From: Planktomarina sp.
GTDB taxonomy: Bacteria > Pseudomonadota > Alphaproteobacteria > Rhodobacterales > Rhodobacteraceae
Reading direction: 5' to 3'
Assembly: GCA_020630595.1 (NCBI GenBank)
Contig: JAHDBC010000024.1
Location: forward strand, 1 to 36,067
Length of the DNA stretch: 36,067 nucleotides
In this document: positions 24,533 to 33,238 of the stretch, in pieces
Position numbering within the stretch: the first letter of the stretch is position 1
Layout: the number at the start of each line of letters is the position of its first letter
The notes under the pieces: generated by a model
What the model was told of the DNA's origin: nothing
The model's input: the letters and a program-made list of their open reading frames with translations, nothing else
The model's database searches: none
Translations under genes and position numbers: made by a program

Positions 24533-25387
24533 TCAGGCAAGCCCAAAGCCGTCGATCTGCTGATCCAGCCACCTGCGAAACGCCATTGCTGCATTTGTTT
24601 GGGATCGTACCGAAAGGAAATATCCTTCGATTCCGGGAATGGCGTGCGGATGCGCAATGACAGCGGACCCGTCCGCGATGGCACGCGCAGCAATCAAGCG
24701 ATGCACCAACGCAACCCCGTTGCCGGTCTGGGCAAAACGCATCGCAACGCCATAGGTATCAACCGCCAGATCGGGCGCCCGTGGCCCCACACCCGCAGCC
24801 TTGGCCCATGCCGCCCATCCGTTCGACGTGCCAACAGTTTCAATCAACGACAGGTCCTGCACATCACCCGCAAGCGCGGGGTGTTTGACCGCCACAAGCG
24901 TTTGACCCGGCAAAGCAACTGCCCCCTGCCCCACCTGCCGTTCTGACCCAAACCGAATTTCAATATCCGCCCGCGCTTGTGCATATTCATCCGGCCAGAT
25001 TGTGCCCACGAATTGAAGTGAAACATCAGGGTGACGGCGGCGGAAATCCGGCAACGCCGGGGCAAGCACCCATTCAATCACACTGACTGATGCAGCGATG
25101 GTCAGGTTTGATGGGGCCGGAACGTGATCGAATGGTGCAACCGCCGCAGTAAGGTCAGACAGCGCCGCTTCGACCTTTGGCAAAAGGCGGCGTCCGTCAT
25201 CGGTCAACGCCAACCCACGGGCGTGACGCTTGAAAAGGGCCACACCCAACCGTGTTTCCAGTGCCTTGATCTGCTGGCTGACCGCGGATTGCGTCAACCC
25301 GACTTCGGCCGCTGCGGCAGTTGTGCTTTGGGTGCGTGCTGCGGCTTCGAATGATCGAAACCACGTCAAGGGTGGAAGTGTTTTCAT
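24533..25387 (-). CDS. LysR family transcriptional regulator (GcvA-like)
   Basis: A 284-residue regulator. The N-terminal winged helix reads LPPLTWFRSFEAAARTQSTTAAAAEVGLTQSAVSQQIKALE, followed by LGVALFKRHARGLALTDDGRRLLP. This is typical of GcvA-like LysRs, which often start at such a short PPLxxLRxFE leader. The rest is the two-lobe periplasmic-binding-like effector domain. ATG 25387 starts MKTLPPL; the frame remains open far upstream but that region belongs to the divergent operon. It is divergent from the hydrolase/LLM/ALDH operon and probably controls it, and may also be transcribed into the dehydratase downstream. Confidence 0.93.
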   Translation of the reverse strand: MKTLPPLTWFRSFEAAARTQSTTAAAAEVGLTQSAVSQQIKALETRLGVALFKRHARGLALTDDGRRLLPKVEAALSDLTAAVAPFDHVPAPSNLTIAASVSVIEWVLAPALPDFRRRHPDVSLQFVGTIWPDEYAQARADIEIRFGSERQVGQGAVALPGQTLVAVKHPALAGDVQDLSLIETVGTSNGWAAWAKAAGVGPRAPDLAVDTYGVAMRFAQTGNGVALVHRLIAARAIADGSAVIAHPHAIPGIEGYFLSVRSQTNAAMAFRRWLDQQIDGFGLA

Positions 25388-25403
25388 AGGCAATAAGTAA
25401 TAT

Positions 25404-25418
25404 ATTAGTACTGCTAAT
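25404..25418. promoter_or_regulatory. LysR-type binding site
   Basis: ATTAG (25404-25408) and CTAAT (25414-25418) are perfect 5-base arms around 5 bases, fitting the T-N11-A LysR box (T25405, A25417). It lies 17 bp upstream of the LysR start and upstream of the divergent operon, where an autoregulating LysR protein would bind. Confidence 0.6.
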
Positions 25419-25494
25419 GGATAGACCAAAACTTGTTTCGTTGGCCGAATCCGCAGGTCTGCTGCCACAGTTTCCAAGCACAAAGGAAACACCC

Positions 25495-26286
25495 GTGAAC
25501 TGGTCAGACACCCCCCGCAGCATGTTCGCCCAATTACCCGCAATTGTGCGGGGCAGCGGACCAACCGTTTTGATGTTGCACGGTGTCGGGCTTCGCGCCG
25601 AAGCATGGATGGGCCAGATCGACGCCGTTGTTCAGGCGGGATACCACGTGATCGCGCCCGATATGCTGGGCCATGGGGCGAACACGACCGTTGGCCCCGA
25701 TCATCTGGCCGGGTTTGCCGCACCATTGATCGCCGCTTTGGACCAACCGGTGTGTGTTGTGGGGCATTCGATGGGTGCGCTGCTGGCCATTCATATCGCT
25801 GCAAAACGCCCGGATGTTGTATGCGGGGTCGTTCCGATGAATGGAATTTTCCAACGCCCCCCTTCTGCATCAAAAGCAGTGCAGGAAAGGGCCGACCAGA
25901 TTTCGCTGACCCATGCCCCCGATCCCGCGCCAACGCTGCACCGCTGGTTTGCAGACAAGCCAAGCCCGCAGCGCGTTGCTTGCGAACGGTGGCTGACGCG
26001 TGTTGACCCTGCGGGGTATGCGGCGGCTTATCGCACGTTTGCCCATGATCCCGGGCCGCAACGCGATGACCTGATGGCCTTGAATGCGCCTGCCCTGTTC
26101 ATGACGGGCGCGGCGGAACCCAATTCCACCCCGGCAATGTCACGTGCGATGGCCGACCTTGCCCCCAAAGGGCAGGCGATCATCATCGATGACGCCGCCC
26201 ACATGATGCCCATGACCCATGCGGGTCAGGTCAATCAGCACCTGATCGAATTTCTGAACTTCTGCCCCTTTCCGCAAAGGACCTGA
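25495..26286 (+). CDS. Alpha/beta-fold hydrolase
   Basis: A 263-residue hydrolase from the chosen GTG. The oxyanion/strand segment is VLMLHGVGLRAEAW, the nucleophile elbow GHSMG (Ser92), the acid probably Glu208 in TGAAEPNSTP, and His236 in DDAAHMM. It is of the esterase/enol-lactonase (PcaD-like) size and style. GTG 25495 has AAAGGAAA 5-6 bases upstream. An in-frame ATG at 25417 overlaps the LysR box and would leave only 29 bp between divergent starts, so it is not preferred. It is first of a three-gene operon; the LLM gene starts 3 bp after its stop. Confidence 0.88.
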   Translation: MNWSDTPRSMFAQLPAIVRGSGPTVLMLHGVGLRAEAWMGQIDAVVQAGYHVIAPDMLGHGANTTVGPDHLAGFAAPLIAALDQPVCVVGHSMGALLAIHIAAKRPDVVCGVVPMNGIFQRPPSASKAVQERADQISLTHAPDPAPTLHRWFADKPSPQRVACERWLTRVDPAGYAAAYRTFAHDPGPQRDDLMALNAPALFMTGAAEPNSTPAMSRAMADLAPKGQAIIIDDAAHMMPMTHAGQVNQHLIEFLNFCPFPQRT

Positions 26287-26289
26287 CTG

Positions 26290-27324
26290 ATGGACTTTTC
26301 CCTTTTTGCCCATATGGAGCGGCTGACACCGGATCAGCCCCACGATGAACTGTACGAAGATTTTGTCGGTCTGTGCAAAATGGCCGACGAAGGCGGGATG
26401 CGGGCGATCTGGACCGGGGAACATCACGGCATGGAATTCACCATTGCCCCCAACCCGTTCTTGCCGCTGGTCGATTTGGCCCATCACACCAAGAACGTCC
26501 GGCTGGGCACGGGCACCATCATTGCGCCGTTCTGGCATCCCATCAAACTGGCAGGCGAAGCCGCAGCGGCAGATCAGATCACCAAAGGTCGGATCGAACT
26601 GGGCATTGCGCGCGGGGCCTATTCTTACGAATATGAACGCCTTGTCCCTGGTATGGACGCGATGGAGGCGGGGCTGCGCATGCGCGAAACTGTCCCGCTG
26701 CTGCGCCAGATTTGGGATGGCGACTGCGCCCACGAAGGCGAATTCTTTGCCTTTCCCGCGACCACTGCGGCCCCCAAACCCGTGCAGGAAAACGGCCCAC
26801 CGATCTGGATTGCCGCGCGCGACCCCAACAGCCATGAATTTGGCGTCCACAACGGATTCAACATTCAGGTCACGCCCCTGTGGCAAGGTGTAGAAGAAGT
26901 GGAAACGCTGATGTCGCGTTTCAATGATGCCTGCGCCACATACGATGGTCCCCGCCCCAAATGCATGTTGCTGCACCACACCTATGTCGCGGCGGACGAC
27001 GCGGACCGGCAACAGGCCGTGGGCGAACTGACGCGCTGGTACAATTATTTCGGGGCATGGTTCATGAACAAACGCCCCGTGGCACAGGGCCTGATCCAAG
27101 AATTGACGCCCGATGAAATGGCCAAAAACAAGATGATCCAACCCGATGCCATCGCGCGCGATTTGGTGATTGGCACGAAACAGCAGGTCATTGACCGACT
27201 GAAACGATACGAAGATATGGGGTATGATGAATTTTCATTCTGGATCGACAGCGGAATGACCACTGAACGCAAACGCGCATCATTGGCCCGCTTTATCGAC
27301 GATGTCATGCCCGCCTTCAGCTAA
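26290..27324 (+). CDS. LLM-class flavin-dependent monooxygenase (luciferase-like)
   Basis: A 344-residue TIM-barrel protein of the bacterial luciferase family. Typical stretches: AIWTGEHHGMEF, LGTGTIIAPFWHP, the ITKGRIELGIARG segment, PPIWIAARDP and VIGTKQQVIDRLKRYEDMGYDEF. LLM enzymes use reduced FMN (or F420) and oxygen to insert oxygen into aldehydes, ketones, alkanesulfonates or ring systems. A separate flavin reductase would be needed; none is next to it, though an FMN reductase exists at 3530-4054. It is 3 bp from the hydrolase and 13 bp from the aldehyde dehydrogenase, so one transcript is near certain. Confidence 0.93.
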   Translation: MDFSLFAHMERLTPDQPHDELYEDFVGLCKMADEGGMRAIWTGEHHGMEFTIAPNPFLPLVDLAHHTKNVRLGTGTIIAPFWHPIKLAGEAAAADQITKGRIELGIARGAYSYEYERLVPGMDAMEAGLRMRETVPLLRQIWDGDCAHEGEFFAFPATTAAPKPVQENGPPIWIAARDPNSHEFGVHNGFNIQVTPLWQGVEEVETLMSRFNDACATYDGPRPKCMLLHHTYVAADDADRQQAVGELTRWYNYFGAWFMNKRPVAQGLIQELTPDEMAKNKMIQPDAIARDLVIGTKQQVIDRLKRYEDMGYDEFSFWIDSGMTTERKRASLARFIDDVMPAFS

Positions 27325-27337
27325 AGGACCCGAACCC

Positions 27338-28804
27338 ATGCAGCATTTTCAAATGTATATCGACGGGGCCTTTACCGACGGGACCGGCCCGCGGATGACC
27401 AGCCAGAACCCGGCAGATGGATCAGATTGGGCAACCTTTGGGTCCGCGACCCCCGATGATGTGACGCGGGCTGTGACGGCCGCCCGGCGTGCGCTGAATG
27501 ATCCCACGTGGCGGGACATGACGCAAACGGCGCGGGGCAAACTGCTGTATCGTTTGGCAGACCTGATCGCAGAACATGCCGCAACACTGGGCCAATTGGA
27601 AACCACTGACAGCGGAAAGTTATTGGCGGAAACGCAGGGCCAAACGGCCTATGTCGCCGATTACTATCGGTACTATGCGGGCCTCGCGGACAAGATCGAA
27701 GGGGCTGTGATTCCGATCGACAAGCCGGACATGCATGTCTTCACGCGTCGTGAACCCATTGGCGTCGTGGCCGCGATTGTGCCTTGGAACGCGCAGATGT
27801 TTTTGACGGCAACAAAACTGGGGCCGGCCTTGGCCGCCGGGTGTACTGTGGTGCTGAAGGCATCTGAAATTGCACCGACGCCGATGCTCGAATTTGCCAA
27901 ACTGATCCACAAGGCGGGTTTCCCGGACGGGGTTGTTTCAGTGATAACAGGTGACGCGGATGGCTGTTCCATTCCGCTGACCCGCCACCCTGATGTGGAC
28001 CGGATTGCCTTTACCGGGGGGCCCGAAACAGCCCGGCATGTTGTGCGCAATTCGGCGGAAAACTTCGCCGTCACCACGTTGGAACTGGGCGGAAAATCCC
28101 CCATCATTGTGTTTGACGATGCGGACTTGGACGGTGCGGCGAATGGCTTGATTGCGGGCAATTTTGGCGCATCAGGCCAGTCGTGCGTTGCGGGGTCGCG
28201 CGGGATTGTGCATCGGTCCATCCTCGCGGACCTGATCAAACGGATCAGCGCAAAGGCACAGGATATTGTGATTGGGGACCCGCTGGAACCTGCGACGCAT
28301 GTTGGCCCCCTGTGCACCGCCGCGCAGATCGAAAAGATCAAGGCGACGCTTGCGGCAGCGGTGGACCAAGGCGCAACAATCCATTTCGGCGGCGCACCTT
28401 TGGACCGCGGCGGCAACTACATGGCCCCAACGTTGGTCGAATGCCCGAACACTGGCATCGCAACGCTAAAGACCGAACTGTTTGGCCCGGTGATGTCCCT
28501 GATCCCATTCGATACAGAAGAAGAAGCGTTGGCGATCGCCAACGACAGCCTGTTTGGCCTTGGGTCTGGGGTGTTCACCAACAATTTGGCCCGCGCCCAC
28601 CGCGTATCTTCCCGGATCAAGGCGGGGATTTGCTGGGTCAACACCTACCGCGCGATTTCACCCCTTGCCCCCTTTGGCGGCTACGGCGACAGCGGCTATG
28701 GCCGCGAAGCGGGGCAAGAGGCGATATTGGATTATACACGCACCAAAACAACGTGGATCAACATGTCAGACGCGCCAATGGCGAACCCGTTTATCATGCG
28801 TTGA
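27338..28804 (+). CDS. NAD(P)-dependent aldehyde dehydrogenase
   Basis: A 488-residue ALDH with all catalytic marks: PWNAQMFLTATKLGPALAAG, FTGGPETARHV for NAD, the general base Glu249 in LELGGKSP and the nucleophile Cys283 in SGQSCVAGSR. ALQ-like closing motifs include the segment PFGGYGDSGYGREAG. The enzyme oxidises an aldehyde to the acid. Third gene of the hydrolase - LLM - ALDH operon, so it probably handles an aldehyde released by the first two steps. ATG 27338 follows AAAGGA 10 bases upstream; an in-frame ATG at 27302 overlaps the LLM gene. Confidence 0.95.
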   Translation: MQHFQMYIDGAFTDGTGPRMTSQNPADGSDWATFGSATPDDVTRAVTAARRALNDPTWRDMTQTARGKLLYRLADLIAEHAATLGQLETTDSGKLLAETQGQTAYVADYYRYYAGLADKIEGAVIPIDKPDMHVFTRREPIGVVAAIVPWNAQMFLTATKLGPALAAGCTVVLKASEIAPTPMLEFAKLIHKAGFPDGVVSVITGDADGCSIPLTRHPDVDRIAFTGGPETARHVVRNSAENFAVTTLELGGKSPIIVFDDADLDGAANGLIAGNFGASGQSCVAGSRGIVHRSILADLIKRISAKAQDIVIGDPLEPATHVGPLCTAAQIEKIKATLAAAVDQGATIHFGGAPLDRGGNYMAPTLVECPNTGIATLKTELFGPVMSLIPFDTEEEALAIANDSLFGLGSGVFTNNLARAHRVSSRIKAGICWVNTYRAISPLAPFGGYGDSGYGREAGQEAILDYTRTKTTWINMSDAPMANPFIMR

Positions 28805-28832
28805 ATGTGACGGGCAGCAAGGTGCACACACC

Positions 28833-29642
28833 TTACGGCTTGTAGTCATTCTTTATTTCGCGCATCGCCATGCGATCCACAACGCTGGGCGCGATCAGGC
28901 GCAGCCAGCGGCCAATGCGGGCCTTGGGGGTCATCAAAACCTCGCGCTTGCCGCGTTCCATGCCGTGTCGAATGTGTCGGGCGCAATCTTGGACTGACAT
29001 GGCGCGGTCATCGCGTGTCATCGAAACACCGGGCGCTGTGCCGCCGGGACCTAACCCATGTTTGCGAAGATTCGTGTCGACCGTGCCCGGATAGGCCAGC
29101 ATGACACGCAGGCCCTTGTGGCCCAATTCGCACCGCAAAGCCTCCAAAAATCCATTCATCGCAAACTTGGTCCCGCAGTATGCCGTGCGCCCGGGAACCC
29201 CGACCAGCCCGGCAAGGGAACTGACCCCGACAACCAAACCCCCTGCAGCCAGAAGGTGCGCAAGTGCAGCGTGGGTCAACCACACGACCGACCAATAGTT
29301 GATGGTCATAGCATCCGCGTACCAATCCAGATCGGCTTCAGTCACCTGTTCGAAATTCGCATGGGCTGACACGCCTGCATTATGGACCAACACGTCCAAC
29401 CGCCCGCACCGGGCAATGGTTTGTTCGATCAGGGCGCGGCACTGGTCCCGGTCCCCCACATCGGTGGGGATACATTCCACCCTTGTCCCATAGCCGCGCA
29501 AAGAAACGGCCACCTGTTCCAGCACATCGCCGCGCCGTGCGGCCAGAACCAAGGTCAGTGCGGCACCTTGGGTTTCGGCCAACTGGCGCGCAAGTTCGCG
29601 CCCGATCCCTTCGGACGCACCAGTGATCAAGGTCACGGTCAT
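28833..29642 (-). CDS. Classical SDR oxidoreductase
   Basis: A 269-residue SDR. Nucleotide motif TGASEGIG (residues 7-14), NNAG-equivalent HNAGVS, catalytic Ser in GVSSLAGL and YCGTK for the Tyr-x-x-x-Lys. The C-terminal extension (about 60 residues, with RKHGLGPGG and GKREVLMTPKARIG) resembles the DHRS7-like/YqjQ group acting on lipids or steroids. ATG 29642 is preferred; an in-frame ATG at 29693 lies inside the flavoprotein gene. It overlaps that gene by 4 bp, so the two are coupled. It ends 28 bp from the ALDH stop. Confidence 0.9.
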   Translation of the reverse strand: MTVTLITGASEGIGRELARQLAETQGAALTLVLAARRGDVLEQVAVSLRGYGTRVECIPTDVGDRDQCRALIEQTIARCGRLDVLVHNAGVSAHANFEQVTEADLDWYADAMTINYWSVVWLTHAALAHLLAAGGLVVGVSSLAGLVGVPGRTAYCGTKFAMNGFLEALRCELGHKGLRVMLAYPGTVDTNLRKHGLGPGGTAPGVSMTRDDRAMSVQDCARHIRHGMERGKREVLMTPKARIGRWLRLIAPSVVDRMAMREIKNDYKP

Positions 29643-31309
29643 TGGATATCGTCCGCAGCCGCCCGCCCGGCTTCGCGGCCGGAAAAAATGCAACCGCCCA
29701 AAAATGTCCCTTCCAATGCGCGGTAGCCGTGATATCCGCCCCCGCCAAAGCCGGACACTTCGCCTGCGGCATACAAACCCGGAAAGACTTCGCTGCCGTG
29801 GCTGTCAGATGTGCGAAAGCAACGCCCGCCCAGATCTGTTTCGATCCCACCCAGCGATTTGCGGGTCAGGATGTTCAGCTTTACCGCGATCAGCGGACCT
29901 TTGGTCGGGTCCAGGATCTTGTGCGGTTTGGCGGTCCGGATCAGCTTGTCACCGATGTAGTTGCGGAACGTGCGCAGGCCCATGATCTGCTGATCTTTGG
30001 TAAACGGATTATCGATCTGGCGGTCGCGCGCTTCGATCTGGTCGCGGATATGATCAACAGACAAAAGCCCGTCGCCACTGATCGCATTCATCTTTGCCAC
30101 CAAATCTTCAAGCGTGTCGGCGACAGCAAAATCTGCGCCTTTTTCCTTGAACGCCTCGACCGGGCCTGTGGCCTTTGGCCCAATCGCGCGGCCCGCAACC
30201 AGCCGCCAATCCTTGCCTGTCAAATCGGGGTTTTGTTCCGACCCGGACAGGGCGAATTCTTTCTTGATGATCGATTGTGTCAGGATGAACCACGTATAGT
30301 CATGGCCTGTATCCATGATGGCTTTCAGCGACCCCAGGCTGTCATAGCCGGGGTAATTGGGTGCCTGCAACCGCTGGCCGGTTGCATCGAACCACATGGA
30401 CGACGGACCGGGCAGGATGCGAATGCCGTGATCGGGCCAGATCGGATCCCAGTTCCGCACCCCTTCTGTATAGTGCCACATGCGATCTTTGTTGATGGTG
30501 CTGACCCCTGCCCCTTCGGAAATGCCCAACATCCGACCATCGACATGGGCCGGAACCCCTTTGACCATCGACTGGGGTGGGTTGCCCAACCGCGCGGGCC
30601 AGTTTTGGCGCACCAGATCAAGATCGCCGCCAATCCCGCCTGAACAAACAATCACTGCATCGGCCCGAATTTCAAAATCGCCGACAGTATCACGGTTGGT
30701 CGGTGCGCCCTGAACCGCATCATCATCTGCAAGAACTGACCCTGACACGCCAACACAGGCCCCACCGTCGATCATCAGGTGATCCACTTGGTGGCGAAAA
30801 CGCAAATCGATTTGGCCGGACTGGACCAGCGCCATCACACGCGGTTTGAACAAATCCACGACCCCTGGCCCGGTGCCCCAGGTCAGATGAAAGCGGGGCA
30901 CGGAATTGCCATTTCCGGATGCGTCGATCCCCCCGCGTTCGGCCCACCCGACGATGGGAAAAACCTTGAGCCCGCGATCTTTCAGCCACGCCCGTTTTTC
31001 CCCCGCAGCCCATTCCACATAGGCCCGGGCCCACCGTTGCGGCCAATGATCGACATCACGGTCAAACCCGGCAGTGGCCTGCCAATCGGCCCATGCCAGA
31101 TCAAAGCTGTCGCGCACCCGCAATCGGCGTTGTTCCGGTGTATCGACCATGAACAAACCGCCCAGCGACCAAAACGCCTGCCCGCCCATGTTCACGGCGG
31201 TTTCCTGTTCAACGATGACAACGCGGCGTCCGGCCTCTGCCGCCTCGATCGCGGCCACCATGCCGGCCAGTCCCGCGCCGATAACGACAATATCTGTCTG
31301 CGTTGCCAT
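29639..31309 (-). CDS. FAD-binding dehydrogenase (COG3573/KstD-like)
   Basis: A 556-residue flavoprotein of the fumarate reductase/3-ketosteroid dehydrogenase superfamily. The dinucleotide motif is VVIGAGLAGMVAAIEAAEAG, followed by NMGGQAFWSLGGLFMVDTPEQRR, which is typical of the COG3573 predicted oxidoreductases. The C-terminal FAD domain has GLYAAGEVSGFGGGGYHGYRALEGTFLGG. Substrate unknown. ATG 31309 follows a GGGGG stretch and is preferred to an in-frame start at 31348. It shares an operon with the SDR downstream (4-bp overlap) and lies 87 bp downstream of the isomerase gene. Confidence 0.88.
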   Translation of the reverse strand: MATQTDIVVIGAGLAGMVAAIEAAEAGRRVVIVEQETAVNMGGQAFWSLGGLFMVDTPEQRRLRVRDSFDLAWADWQATAGFDRDVDHWPQRWARAYVEWAAGEKRAWLKDRGLKVFPIVGWAERGGIDASGNGNSVPRFHLTWGTGPGVVDLFKPRVMALVQSGQIDLRFRHQVDHLMIDGGACVGVSGSVLADDDAVQGAPTNRDTVGDFEIRADAVIVCSGGIGGDLDLVRQNWPARLGNPPQSMVKGVPAHVDGRMLGISEGAGVSTINKDRMWHYTEGVRNWDPIWPDHGIRILPGPSSMWFDATGQRLQAPNYPGYDSLGSLKAIMDTGHDYTWFILTQSIIKKEFALSGSEQNPDLTGKDWRLVAGRAIGPKATGPVEAFKEKGADFAVADTLEDLVAKMNAISGDGLLSVDHIRDQIEARDRQIDNPFTKDQQIMGLRTFRNYIGDKLIRTAKPHKILDPTKGPLIAVKLNILTRKSLGGIETDLGGRCFRTSDSHGSEVFPGLYAAGEVSGFGGGGYHGYRALEGTFLGGCIFSGREAGRAAADDIQ

Positions 31310-31396
31310 GGATCGCCCCCAATGAGATCGTGTTTCGAAAACTATCAAAGGCCGGGCGGGCGAAGTCCAGCGTTTCGCAAAGTCACCTGATGCGCG

Positions 31397-32155
31397 TCAC
31401 AGCGCCATAAAGCGCAAATCCACCGCGCCATCGGGGCCCGGCAGAAACTCTGCCCCTATGGGTGCCTGCCATCCACGGTCCTGAAGTGCCTTGAAAATCT
31501 TTCGATAGTCCACATCCCCCGCATGCGGGGCCCCGCGATCCGGCACGGACGCGATTTGGACATGGCCAACATCGGCAAAGACCTGGTCAAGGCGTGACAG
31601 CACATCACCTTCAGTTCGGGCGACATGATAGCAATCGAACATCAGTTTGACGTTGCCCCGGCCCAGCTTGCGCAAAATGCCCTGCGCCATTGCGGTATCT
31701 GTCAGAAAATATCCGGGCACATCGAACGGATTCAATGCTTCGATCAGGATCGTCTGGTCGGATTTCTGGGCCTGATCAGAGGCATATTCAAGGGCTGCCA
31801 GAAAAGCGCGTTCCGCCCTGGGGCCTGTGGCGATCCCGGCCATGACGTGCACGTATTTTGCGCCAATGACCTGCGCATATTCCAAAGCCTGATCGATGGC
31901 ATTTCGCGCTTCAGTAGATCTGCCGGGCACCGCTGAAAGCCCCATATCCCCGGCACGGGGATCGCCCCGTTGGGTGTTGATCGACATAACCGGCAGCTGT
32001 GCGGCCCGCAGCGCATCGCGCAGTGCCACGGGATCAGTGTCGTAGGGCCAGTGCAATTCCACCGCATCAAACCCATCCGCCCGCGCGGCATACACCGCAT
32101 CAATCAATGGGATATGCGTGTAAAGGAAACCCAGATTTGCAGAAAATTTCATCAT
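31397..32155 (-). CDS. Hydroxypyruvate isomerase-like TIM-barrel protein
   Basis: A 252-residue protein of the AP endonuclease 2/xylose isomerase-like TIM-barrel family. The N-terminus MKFSANLGFLYTHIPLIDAV and the segment FDAVELHWPYD match Hyi. Putative metal ligands are the Glu in ILIEALNPFDVPGYFL, the Asp/His in LMFDCYHVARTEGD, the His in VGHVQIA and a Glu in IGAEFLPG. Hyi interconverts hydroxypyruvate and tartronate semialdehyde; related proteins are epimerases. Starts at 32155 and 32152 (two ATGs in a row) are equally possible. It is first in a minus-strand run with the FAD dehydrogenase and SDR. Confidence 0.88.
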   Translation of the reverse strand: MMKFSANLGFLYTHIPLIDAVYAARADGFDAVELHWPYDTDPVALRDALRAAQLPVMSINTQRGDPRAGDMGLSAVPGRSTEARNAIDQALEYAQVIGAKYVHVMAGIATGPRAERAFLAALEYASDQAQKSDQTILIEALNPFDVPGYFLTDTAMAQGILRKLGRGNVKLMFDCYHVARTEGDVLSRLDQVFADVGHVQIASVPDRGAPHAGDVDYRKIFKALQDRGWQAPIGAEFLPGPDGAVDLRFMAL

Positions 32156-32171
32156 CTCATCAACTGCCTTT

Positions 32172-32204
32172 GCGTTGAAAAACCCTAACGCATTGAAACC
32201 CTAC
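32172..32204. repeat. Imperfect tandem repeat upstream of the isomerase gene
   Basis: GCGTTGAAAAACCCTAAC (32172-32189) is followed directly by GCATTGAAACCCTAC (32190-32204), an imperfect direct repeat of 15-18 bp. It lies 17-50 bp upstream of the isomerase start, a position suited to regulator half-sites. The rest of the gap to 32380 holds nothing else I can assign. Confidence 0.45.
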
Positions 32205-32380
32205 GACCAGCCCTTGTGTGACGTTTGCGAAAGTATCAGGACACTAAGTGACTGCGAGCGATTGAGTGCCGTGGGCGGGATTTCACTGCTAATATTTGTC
32301 TATGGCTTAGCCAAAAGTCGTGCAGTGCAAGACAGCATTTTGCGGCCTCAAGTGGCCCACTCCTGACCCGATGTAGCGCG

Positions 32381-32940
32381 TTAAGCTGCCGCCACAGTTG
32401 TATTGGTTTCAATGTGTGCCCGCGCCAGACGGACTGGGACCTGTCGCGTTCTTGTGCCGCGCCAAGTGTTTATTTGAGCCAACTTGCGTTCGAATGCGAC
32501 CGGGCTTTTCCAGACCAGTGCTGAGTGTCTGCGGCGTGGATTGCAGAAGCCGTTGATGTATTCGAAGATCGCCATCTCAGCCTGCCGTCTGGTATCCCAA
32601 GACCTACGCCAGATCAGTGCAGCTTTGATTGCTGCCCAGCGGGGTATTGCACAGCACTATCCCGAGAGAAGGCCTTGAAAAACGTCTCGACAGCCGCATT
32701 GTCGTAGCAGTGGCCTTTACCAGAAATCGGCACCGTGAACCCATGCTGTCGCAGTATCCTCTGGTCGTCGTGTGAACAATATTGCGCCCCACGATCCGTG
32801 TGATGAATGCAGCCCTTGGGCGGTTACCGGACCGCGATGGCCATCTTCGGCGCCCGGATTGCCAGATCACATTTCATGCGATTGCGCACAGCCCGGCCGA
32901 TCACACGCCTTGAATAAACGTCCTCGTAATTTCCCACTCC
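32381..32940 (-). pseudogene. IS3-family orfB (DDE transposase) remnant
   Basis: Reading right to left: YEDVYSRRVIGRAVRN and RMKCDLAIRAPKMAIAVR, a TAA stop (32824-32826), then GCIHHTDRGAQYCSHDDQ with the second catalytic Asp. SGKGHCYDNAAVETFFKA follows with the third acidic residue (Glu). After this about 40 extra bases shift the frame, and the C-terminus resumes as IKAALIWRRSWDTRRQAEM and the segment NGFCNPRRRHSALVWKSP, ending at 32381. The N-terminal half with the first catalytic Asp is deleted. The gene is dead. Confidence 0.88.
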
Positions 32941-32944
32941 TCCT

Positions 32945-33111
32945 TGATTTAAAACTTCTTTCGACACCGCATCAGCATCTCAATGCGCGGTGAACCATTT
33001 GTTCAGCGTCGACATGCCGACACCCTGATCGCCAGCCACGTGATTGCGTTTTAGTCCGCTGGTTAGCCCGATCCGCACCGCATCGGCGTGGAGTCGCCCG
33101 TCCGTTTCAAT
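32945..33111 (-). pseudogene. IS3-family orfA remnant
   Basis: From about 33111 the minus strand reads ETDGRLHADAVRIGLTSGL and then GVGMSTLNKWFTAH, the helix-turn-helix of an IS3/IS150-type OrfA. A TGA at 32980-32982 replaces the expected Arg codon, and DADAVSKE continues in the same frame after it. The leucine-zipper half of OrfA is missing: the frame runs straight into OrfB sequence near 32940. Confidence 0.8.
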
Positions 33112-33238
33112 CCCATGGTCAGTCTCGTTTGTTGCAGTGAATGCCATCAAAGAAACGGCATCAAACCGTGACAGACCCAATCATAAGAGGCGAGAAGAGT
33201 GAGGGGGGCATGTCAAAATCCTTGTTGGGCTTCCGGCG

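Larger units (their letters stand above)
32381..33180 (-). mobile_element. Decayed IS3-family insertion sequence
   Basis: On the minus strand, an OrfA-like segment runs into an OrfB (DDE transposase) segment with the middle of the element missing. Stop codons interrupt it at 32980-32982 and 32824-32826, and a frame break lies near 32630-32668. No terminal inverted repeats or target-site duplication could be found around 32350-32390 or 33130-33240, so the ends given are approximate. It lies between the isomerase and the aminotransferase operon. It cannot encode an active transposase. Confidence 0.85.

Noticed and set aside
25417..25494. ATG 25417 as the start of the alpha/beta hydrolase
   Set aside because: It overlaps the LysR box and leaves 29 bp between divergent genes; GTG 25495 has a good ribosome site and begins at the domain.
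26140..27141. A 333-codon minus-strand frame opposite the hydrolase and LLM genes
   Set aside because: Both plus-strand genes are well supported; the antisense frame has no ribosome site or motif.
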